A stretch of DNA of 64,000 nucleotides from an uncultured Pelagibacteraceae bacterium. GTDB lineage: Bacteria; Pseudomonadota; Alphaproteobacteria; Pelagibacterales; Pelagibacteraceae. Every line of letters begins with the position of its first letter. Within the stretch, counting starts at the first letter, position 1. The notes beneath the pieces are model-generated. The model saw only the letters and a program-made list of their open reading frames with translations. It ran no database searches and was not told the DNA's origin. A program made the translations under genes and the position numbers. Location: assembly GCA_902566775.1 (NCBI GenBank), contig CACFKF010000003.1, forward strand, positions 1 to 64,000. Reading direction: 5' to 3'. Of this stretch, positions 58,588 to 64,000 are shown in pieces.

Positions 58588-59165
58588 AAAAAACTATATT
58601 GGCAATATTTTGTATAATATTTTTTTCAACTTCAGTTTTTTCGGACACTAAAATAAATCCAATTTACGAAGGAAATCTTGATGCAAAAATTCAACTTATC
58701 ATTTACGAGTCTCTCACCTGTAGTCACTGTGCTGATTTTCATAATGAAGTTTATCCTGAATTAAAAAAAGATTTTATCAATAAAGGTTTCGTAAAAATTG
58801 AATTCAGAAGTTTCCCCTTAGATTTGGCAGCATTAAATGCTTCAAAAATTGCTCATTGTAGAAATGATGGCAAATCTGACATTTTACATTTTCTATTTAA
58901 AAACCAAAAAAAATGGGCCAAAGGTAGCACGATTGATGAAATAAATTTAAAACTTAAAAAAATATTAGATAATGAAAAATTTAGAATAGATATAGATAAA
59001 TGCATTAATAACAAAAAAATAGAAGATCATATTTTGGAAGATCGAATCGAAGCAGTAAAAAAATTTAAACTGAATGCTACTCCTACTTTAATAATCAACA
59101 ACAAAAAGTTTGATAAAACATTAAACTATAAAAATTTAAAAAAAACTCTTGAAAAAATGATATAA
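58584..59165 (+). CDS. DsbA-like periplasmic thiol-disulfide protein
   Basis: Thioredoxin-fold protein (193 aa) with a signal peptide (KTILAIFCIIFFSTSVFS). The redox motif is CSHC in YESLTCSHCADFH, and a cis-proline loop is in ATPTLIINN. The inserted helical domain contains AALNASKIAHC. It matches the DsbA/Thioredoxin_4 group common in alphaproteobacteria. Likely an oxidase or isomerase for exported proteins; a DsbB partner is not in the window. Overlaps dciA by 4 bases. Confidence 0.9.
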   Translation: MKKTILAIFCIIFFSTSVFSDTKINPIYEGNLDAKIQLIIYESLTCSHCADFHNEVYPELKKDFINKGFVKIEFRSFPLDLAALNASKIAHCRNDGKSDILHFLFKNQKKWAKGSTIDEINLKLKKILDNEKFRIDIDKCINNKKIEDHILEDRIEAVKKFKLNATPTLIINNKKFDKTLNYKNLKKTLEKMI

Positions 59166-59172
59166 TTTGTTG

Positions 59173-61569
59173 ATGGAATTTAAAAAAATTCAACTTATCG
59201 GCTTTAAGTCATTTGCTGAAAAAACTGACTTTCTTATTGAGGAAGGTCTTACGGGTATCGTTGGTCCTAATGGCTGTGGAAAATCAAACATAGTAGAATC
59301 TCTTAGATGGTGTATGGGAGAAACCTCAGCAAAAAGTATGCGAGGTTCAGGAATGGAAGATGTTATTTTTTCTGGGACTTCAAACAAACCCTCAAAAAAT
59401 ATGGCAGAAGTTTCAATAACTTTAACCAACCAAGATAAAGATGGTCCGCACCAATATAAGAACTTAGATCTTATAGAAATCAAAAGAAAAATTGAAAAAG
59501 ATAAAGGTTCAAAGTTTTACATAAATAATAAAGAGACCAGAGCTAAAGATGCTCAAATGTTTTTTGCTGATTTATCCACAGGAGCTCATTCTCCTTCGCT
59601 AATTAGTCAAGGACGTATTGGGGCATTGGTAACAGCAAAGCCAGTAGACCGCAGAACCATATTAGAAGAAGCTGCTGGAATTGCTGGTCTGCATGTTCGT
59701 AGACATGAGGCTGAACTGAGACTGGAAGCTGCAGAAAACAATTTAAAAAGAGCCGACGAATTAAGAAGACAACAAGAAAGGCAACTGGCAAATCTTCAAA
59801 AACAAGCCGAGGAAGCAACCAAATATAAAATAATTTCTGAAGAAATTAAAAAAATTGAATCTGGTTTATATTTTTTAAGATTAAAAGATTTAGATCAAGA
59901 AATAAAACTAGAAAATGAAATAAATAATGAAGCAGAAAATGAAGTAAAAAAATTTAATGAAAAAATTGAAGATATTGAAAAAAATATAAAAATAGAAACT
60001 GAAAAAGTAGAGCCTATAAGAGAAAAAAACATAGAAAACTTATCTAAAATTCAAAGATTAAACTTAGAATTAAAGGGTTTAGACGAAGAAAATGAAAGAA
60101 TTCAAATTGAAATCGAAAATGTTAAAAAATCATTAAAAACCATTGAAGAAGATACTGATAGAGAAAAAAGTATTGTCATAGATGCAAACTCTAATGAGAA
60201 AAGACTTAAAGAAGAAAAAAATGAATTAATTGAGATAGACTCAAAATACTACGATACAGAAAAAAAATCTAACGAAGACTTGGGTACTACAAAAAATAGA
60301 CTAAATGATGAAATAGATAAAGTTAAAGAATTGATAAAGACTCAGAAAAATGAAGAAGCAATAACTATTCTTGATAACTGCAAAATAATCATAGAAGCGT
60401 ACGCGGACAGTTATAGTAAAAATCAAAATATAAAAAATGAGTCAATAAAAAGAAAAGAAAGAATTAATATAATTAAAACAGAAATAGAAAGCTGGAAAAA
60501 TTTACTAATTAATTCAGAAAAAATGGTAGATGAGCTTTTGGAAAGAAAAAATAAATTTTTATCTCAACTTAACGATTTAGAAAAACAACCACAATCACAA
60601 GCAGAAAAAAAAGGACAAATTTCTGAAAGTCTAAGATTAGCTGAAAAAGAAAAACAAGAAAACCAAACCGTTATAGACCAGATTGATAACAAAATTGTTG
60701 AACTTAGAAATGAATTAAATTCTACAAAAGAAAGTTCGATTGAAATAAGAGAAAGAAAAGCTAGTGCTGGTGCAACAATAGATGGTTTAAACAAAAGAAA
60801 AGATGACTTGCTTGAAAGAGTTCAAACTGAACTTGGTTTAAATGAAAATAATATTCTTGATTATTCAAATCTAGAAGAGAATGAAGAGTTTCCAGATGCC
60901 GTAACACAGGAAGAATTGCTAGATGCAAAAAAAAGGGATAGGGAAAAATTAGGATCTGTGAATCTTAGAGCTGATGAAGAAACAAATAAATATGTACAAG
61001 AAATAAAAAAAATGGAAGAAGATAGACAAGATTTGGTCAATGCCATAATTAAACTTAAAGAAAGTATAAACGAGCTTAATCAAAAAGGAAGAGAAAGACT
61101 TTTAGAAGCTTTTGAGAAAGTAAATCGTAAATTTAATGAAGTTTACACAAAACTTTTTAACGGAGGAAATGCAAAACTTGAATTAGTAGACTCTGACGAT
61201 CCTCTTGAAGCTGGATTAGAATTGTTGGTAAGTCCACCAGGCAAAAGATTACAATCTATAACTTTGCTCTCTGGCGGGGAACAAGCGTTAACAGCCCTTT
61301 CCTTAATTTTTGCTGTTTTTTTAACTAACCCCTCTCCTATATGTGTGTTAGATGAAGTTGATGCACCCTTAGATGATGCAAATGTTACTAGATTTTGCAA
61401 TTTATTAGATGAACTAACTAAAATTACTAGTACTCGCTTCATTATTGTTACTCATCATGCTCTTACAATGTCTAAAATGGATAGACTTTATGGTGTAACC
61501 ATGCCAGAAAAAGGCATTAGTCAGCTCGTAGCTGTTGATCTACAAAAAGCTGAAAGTATGGTAGCCTAG
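59173..61569 (+). CDS. smc: Short SMC-type chromosome segregation ATPase
   Basis: SMC-family protein of about 800 residues (ordinary bacterial SMC is about 1150-1190). Numbering from a TTG at 59167, Walker A is GPNGCGKS (33-40), the signature motif LSGGEQ lies at 701-706 and Walker B CVLDEVD at 726-732. I prefer the ATG at 59173, which begins MEFKKIQLIGFKSFAEK. Between the heads, residues about 170-600 are almost wholly Lys/Glu-rich coiled coil, with no roughly 150-residue glycine-containing hinge. Only about 385-415 looks non-helical. Conserved C-head lead-in LGSVNLRADEE is present. It follows the DsbA-like gene directly. Confidence 0.9.
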   Translation: MEFKKIQLIGFKSFAEKTDFLIEEGLTGIVGPNGCGKSNIVESLRWCMGETSAKSMRGSGMEDVIFSGTSNKPSKNMAEVSITLTNQDKDGPHQYKNLDLIEIKRKIEKDKGSKFYINNKETRAKDAQMFFADLSTGAHSPSLISQGRIGALVTAKPVDRRTILEEAAGIAGLHVRRHEAELRLEAAENNLKRADELRRQQERQLANLQKQAEEATKYKIISEEIKKIESGLYFLRLKDLDQEIKLENEINNEAENEVKKFNEKIEDIEKNIKIETEKVEPIREKNIENLSKIQRLNLELKGLDEENERIQIEIENVKKSLKTIEEDTDREKSIVIDANSNEKRLKEEKNELIEIDSKYYDTEKKSNEDLGTTKNRLNDEIDKVKELIKTQKNEEAITILDNCKIIIEAYADSYSKNQNIKNESIKRKERINIIKTEIESWKNLLINSEKMVDELLERKNKFLSQLNDLEKQPQSQAEKKGQISESLRLAEKEKQENQTVIDQIDNKIVELRNELNSTKESSIEIRERKASAGATIDGLNKRKDDLLERVQTELGLNENNILDYSNLEENEEFPDAVTQEELLDAKKRDREKLGSVNLRADEETNKYVQEIKKMEEDRQDLVNAIIKLKESINELNQKGRERLLEAFEKVNRKFNEVYTKLFNGGNAKLELVDSDDPLEAGLELLVSPPGKRLQSITLLSGGEQALTALSLIFAVFLTNPSPICVLDEVDAPLDDANVTRFCNLLDELTKITSTRFIIVTHHALTMSKMDRLYGVTMPEKGISQLVAVDLQKAESMVA

Positions 61570-61575
61570 CCTTGA

Positions 61576-61854
61576 ATGCCAAAAGACCAGTTTAATACTC
61601 GCTTAGAAATTGCAAAAAAAAAAATATCAAAGAGGTCAAAGGTTTCTGAAGAAGTTTCCTCTTCAAAATTAGGAATTGCGTTCAAAATGAGCACCGAAAT
61701 GGTCGCAGCAGTAGTTGTTGGGACAATTATTGGGTTTATTTTGGACAATTGGTTTGGTACTAAGCCATGGTTAATATTAATATTTTTTTTTATAGGAGTA
61801 GCCGCGGGTATTCTTAATGTGGTTAAATCTGCAAAAAAAATGCAAAATAAATAG
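61576..61854 (+). CDS. atpI: ATP synthase protein I (AtpI/AtpZ-like)
   Basis: Small membrane protein (92 aa) encoded ahead of the Fo genes, associated with c-ring assembly and Mg transport in relatives. A charged N-terminus of about 37 residues precedes two transmembrane helices: MVAAVVVGTIIGFILDNWFG and LILIFFFIGVAAGILNVV. The GxxxGxxxDxxFG-like turn in the first helix is the family's signature. It precedes atpB by 9 bases. Confidence 0.9.
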   Translation: MPKDQFNTRLEIAKKKISKRSKVSEEVSSSKLGIAFKMSTEMVAAVVVGTIIGFILDNWFGTKPWLILIFFFIGVAAGILNVVKSAKKMQNK

Positions 61855-61863
61855 AGATTAAAA

Positions 61864-62598
61864 ATGGCAACTAACCCAATGCACCAGTTCAATGTATATA
61901 GAATTGGTCCAGAAATTAAAGTAGGTGCAATTGATATATCTTTCACAAATGCAAGCCTATTTATGCTTATAAGTTCATTGGCAATTTTAGTATTACTAAA
62001 TATTGGAACAAAAAAAAATTCATTAATACCAAGTAAAATGCAACTGCTTGCCGAGCTTAGCTATAGTTTTGTATCAAAAATGATTAGCGATACCGCAGGC
62101 AGCAAAGCTAAACCTTATTTTGCATTTATTTTTTCACTTTTTATGTTTGTTTTATTTTGCAACATGTTTGGAATGATACCTTATTCATTTACTGTCACTA
62201 GTCACATAATCGTTACTTTTGTATTGGCAGCATTTATTTTTATTGGTGTTACAATTATAGGATTTATCAAACATGGTATTGGATATTTAAAATTATTTGT
62301 GCCAAGTGGCGTGCCTATGCTTCTATTGCCGCTTATAGTTGTAATAGAAATTATTTCTTATTTAAGTAGACCTGTTAGTCTATCAGTAAGGCTTTTTGCA
62401 AACATGATGGCAGGTCACACAATGATGAAAGTATTTGGAGGCTTTGTAATAAGTCTTGGAATTATTGGTGGATGGCTTCCGCTAAGTTTTTCAGTTGCAT
62501 TAACAGGTTTGGAGATATTAGTTGCTTTTCTTCAAGCGTATGTTTTTGCAATTTTAACATGCATATATTTAAATGATGCATTAAATTTACACCATTAA
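61864..62598 (+). CDS. atpB: ATP synthase Fo subunit a
   Basis: Proton-channel subunit (244 aa). The conserved arginine helix is in PVSLSVRLFANMMAGHTMMK, and the C-terminal LTGLEILVAFLQAYVFAILTCIYLND (quoted in part) contains the glutamate and glutamine facing the half-channels. PYSFTVTSHI is typical of the N-terminal half. Five to six membrane helices. Order atpI-atpB-atpE-b'-b is the alphaproteobacterial Fo operon, separate from the F1 genes. Confidence 0.97.
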   Translation: MATNPMHQFNVYRIGPEIKVGAIDISFTNASLFMLISSLAILVLLNIGTKKNSLIPSKMQLLAELSYSFVSKMISDTAGSKAKPYFAFIFSLFMFVLFCNMFGMIPYSFTVTSHIIVTFVLAAFIFIGVTIIGFIKHGIGYLKLFVPSGVPMLLLPLIVVIEIISYLSRPVSLSVRLFANMMAGHTMMKVFGGFVISLGIIGGWLPLSFSVALTGLEILVAFLQAYVFAILTCIYLNDALNLHH

Positions 62599-62602
62599 CA
62601 CA

Positions 62603-62610
62603 AAGGAGGA
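62603..62610 (+). promoter_or_regulatory. Strong Shine-Dalgarno of atpE
   Basis: AAGGAGGA ends 4 bases before the atpE ATG (62615). It is an almost perfect anti-16S complement, whereas most starts in this window have weak or no Shine-Dalgarno. Subunit c is needed in many copies per complex, so high initiation here fits its stoichiometry. Confidence 0.85.
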
Positions 62611-62614
62611 TACA

Positions 62615-62842
62615 ATGGAACTAGAAGCAGCAAAAATGATAGGAGCAGGCTTAGCAGCTATAGCTCTTGCTGGAGCAGGTGTCGGGATTGGTATTATTTT
62701 TGGTAATTACCTTTCTGGGGCAATGAGAAATCCCTCAGCGGCTCAAAAACAATTTCCAAATTTACTTTTAGGTTTTGCTTTAGCAGAAGCTACTGGTTTG
62801 TTTGGTTTGGTTGTTGCATTAATTATATTATTTGCTTTCTAA
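62615..62842 (+). CDS. atpE: ATP synthase Fo subunit c
   Basis: c-ring proteolipid (75 aa). Two transmembrane helices flank the polar loop RNPSAAQKQ. The proton-binding acidic residue is the glutamate in FALAEATGLFGLVVAL in helix 2. The first helix has the glycine-alanine repeat AGAGVGIGIIFGN. The protein begins MELEAAKMIGAG. Ion specificity looks proton-type (no Na-binding Gln-Ser-Thr pattern seen). Directly follows atpB. Confidence 0.97.
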   Translation: MELEAAKMIGAGLAAIALAGAGVGIGIIFGNYLSGAMRNPSAAQKQFPNLLLGFALAEATGLFGLVVALIILFAF

Positions 62843-62847
62843 TATTG

Positions 62848-63435
62848 ATGCTAAAAAAGATTGTTTTTAATTTGATTCTATTTAGCTTTCTCAATTATGG
62901 GAAAGCTTTGGCGTCTGAAGAAGGTATGCCTCAATTAAATCCGGAGTTTTGGATTTCTCAAATTTTCTGGCTAACTTTAGTATTTGGATCTTTATATATA
63001 TTGCTCTCAAAATTTATACTTCCTAAAATAAGTAATAATTTGGAGGCAAGAAAATCTCAAATAACAGAAAATATAGAGGCAGCTGAAAGACAAAGAAACG
63101 AGAGTGATGAAAAATTAAATGATTACGAAAAAAAAATAAATGACGCTAAAAATGAAGCTAAAAATATATTTAATCAAGCTAGGGAAAAAATTTTAAGAGA
63201 TATAAATAATAAAAAAGAAATCCTTGAAAAAGAAATAAATGAGGAAGTTAATAAAGCTGAAAAAGAAATATTAGATTTTAAAAAAGAGTCTCCTGAAAAA
63301 ATAAATAAAATTGCAATTGAAACTTCAGCTATTTTGATAAAGCAAATTATTGGAGCCGAAGTAAATAATAGTAATATTTCTGCAATTGTTAAGGATATTT
63401 CAAAAAAAAATGAAGGAAAAAATTATGGTAATTGA
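62848..63435 (+). CDS. atpG: ATP synthase Fo subunit b'
   Basis: One of two peripheral-stalk b-type subunits (195 aa from ATG 62848; a TTG one codon earlier is less likely). It has a leader-like first hydrophobic segment, then a membrane helix (FWISQIFWLTLVFGSLYILLS, quoted to show the Trp-rich start in part), followed by a long Glu/Lys coiled coil with the QITENIEAAERQRNESDEKL-type heptads. Its N-terminal hydrophobic extension distinguishes b' from b. It overlaps the b gene by 11 bases. Confidence 0.92.
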   Translation: MLKKIVFNLILFSFLNYGKALASEEGMPQLNPEFWISQIFWLTLVFGSLYILLSKFILPKISNNLEARKSQITENIEAAERQRNESDEKLNDYEKKINDAKNEAKNIFNQAREKILRDINNKKEILEKEINEEVNKAEKEILDFKKESPEKINKIAIETSAILIKQIIGAEVNNSNISAIVKDISKKNEGKNYGN

Positions 63436-63922
63436 TGCAACTTTTTGGGTGGGTGTTTCTTTTATACTTTTTTTTGTAGGCTTAATTTATCTAAAAGTTC
63501 CTCAAAAAATAAATGACCTTCTAAACAAATTAATCATTGATATAAAAAACGAAATTGATGAAAGTGAAAAATTAAGATTAGAAGCTAAAACTTTATTAAA
63601 TAGCTCTCAATTAAAGTTAGAAAGTGCACAAGAAGAAAGTAAGAAAATTATAGAACAAGCAAAAAAAGAGAGTGAAAGTTTGGTTATAGAAATGAATGAT
63701 AAGTTTCACAGGTCTTCGGAAATTAAAAAACAACTTGCAGAAAGTAAAATTTCTCAAATGAAAGAAGCGGCTCTTAAAGAAATTAAGGATAATTCAATAA
63801 AATTAGCTATGGAATCTGTAAAAAAAATAATCTCTACCTCGATTGACAAAACTAAATTAGATAATCTTTTTGAAAGAAATTTAAAAGAATCAAAAATAGC
63901 AATAAAAGAAATCAAAACTTAA
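63425..63922 (+). CDS. atpF: ATP synthase Fo subunit b
   Basis: Second peripheral-stalk subunit (165 aa). A single N-terminal helix (ATFWVGVSFILFFVGLIYL) leads into KVPQKINDLLNKL and a long coiled coil rich in Glu, Lys and Ser, ending KLDNLFERNLKESK. I start at ATG 63425 (MVIDATFW), because the longer frame from 63386 lies within b' and lacks family character. With b' it forms a heterodimeric stalk, as in other alphaproteobacteria and chloroplasts. Confidence 0.93.
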   Translation: MVIDATFWVGVSFILFFVGLIYLKVPQKINDLLNKLIIDIKNEIDESEKLRLEAKTLLNSSQLKLESAQEESKKIIEQAKKESESLVIEMNDKFHRSSEIKKQLAESKISQMKEAALKEIKDNSIKLAMESVKKIISTSIDKTKLDNLFERNLKESKIAIKEIKT

Positions 63923-64000
63923 TATTAATTAACATTAAATTTAAAATATTAAATTTTCAATGTATATTGTTTAAATATCTTTGAAAAAATGAGTAACAAT
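63923..64000 (+). other. AT-rich non-coding end of the Fo operon
   Basis: No gene is visible in these 78 bases. The first 35 bases hold AT-only partial inverted repeats (TAAATTTAAAATATTAAATTT-like, quoted in essence) without a T-tract typical of a strong terminator. An ATG at 63989 opens four codons to the window edge and might be the start of the next gene. Confidence 0.4.

Noticed and set aside
63989-64000. Start of a further gene at the right edge
   Set aside because: Only four codons (M-S-N-N) are visible, too few to support a gene call.

Overview
This window looks like a chromosomal segment of a streamlined, very AT-rich alphaproteobacterium, most likely of the SAR11 / Pelagibacterales group. 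The grounds are the extreme A+T content, lysine- and isoleucine-rich proteins, almost no intergenic space, many genes overlapping by a few bases, and an alphaproteobacterial gene set: ccrM, petABC, mraZ, rpoD next to dnaG and a GatB/YqeY gene, a split b/b' ATP synthase, ELM1 and ubiK. The taxonomic assignment is inference from gene content and composition; no database search was run. I see no phage, transposase, integrase or CRISPR array.

Layout. (1) 1-11459, minus strand: division and cell-wall (dcw) cluster, in transcription order mraZ, ftsZ, rsmH, ftsL, ftsI, a fused murE-murF, mraY, murD, ftsW, murG (cut by the window edge). It starts at a recognisable promoter that carries three TGGG repeats matching an MraZ operator. 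ftsZ sits second in the cluster rather than at its usual distal end. (2) 11631-12772, minus: RNase P RNA and a peptidoglycan amidase. (3) 12836-17137: mlaA and mlaC (outer-membrane lipid transport), then a small surface-sugar island: a family 2 glycosyltransferase, a heptose kinase and a nucleotidyltransferase-phosphatase fusion. The island ends at two tRNA genes, one of which (Val-GAC) has highly unusual D and T loops. (4) 17453-21597, minus: rpoD, dnaG, GatB/YqeY protein. (5) 21717-29878: carAB, a 2-oxoglutarate oxygenase-like protein, ELM1, trxB and an aspartate aminotransferase interrupted by a one-base frameshift. (6) 29915-36526: uvrB, a pteridine-reductase-like SDR, folB, uvrC, pgsA, ilvE. 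(7) 36587-38994: a MarR / OmpR / EnvZ regulatory operon. (8) 38972-45257: ubiK, lgt, a MidA-like methyltransferase broken by a second homopolymer frameshift, pgeF, prs, rplY, pth, ychF. (9) 45234-47802, minus: petABC (cytochrome bc1). (10) 47878-50998: trmL, hemF, greA, cca and tRNA-Gln. (11) 51031-58104: ispE, a TPR protein, a uracil-DNA glycosylase, rnhB, ccrM, an FAD monooxygenase and mutY. (12) 58105-64000, plus: dciA, a DsbA-like protein, an unusually short SMC protein, and the Fo half of ATP synthase (atpI, atpB, atpE, b', b).

Most of the content is housekeeping: envelope growth and division, replication and repair (dnaG, dciA, uvrBC, udg, mutY, rnhB, smc), respiration (bc1 plus ATP synthase) and translation support. 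The points most worth a second look are: an 800-residue SMC with no room for a normal hinge; a ccrM promoter region holding four copies of its own GANTC target; the atypical tRNA-Val; the GDP-heptose fusion enzyme; a tRNA-Gln gene three bases upstream of the CCA-adding enzyme gene; and a set of zero-space gene junctions, including divergent start codons that abut as CATATG and convergent stops that share four bases.
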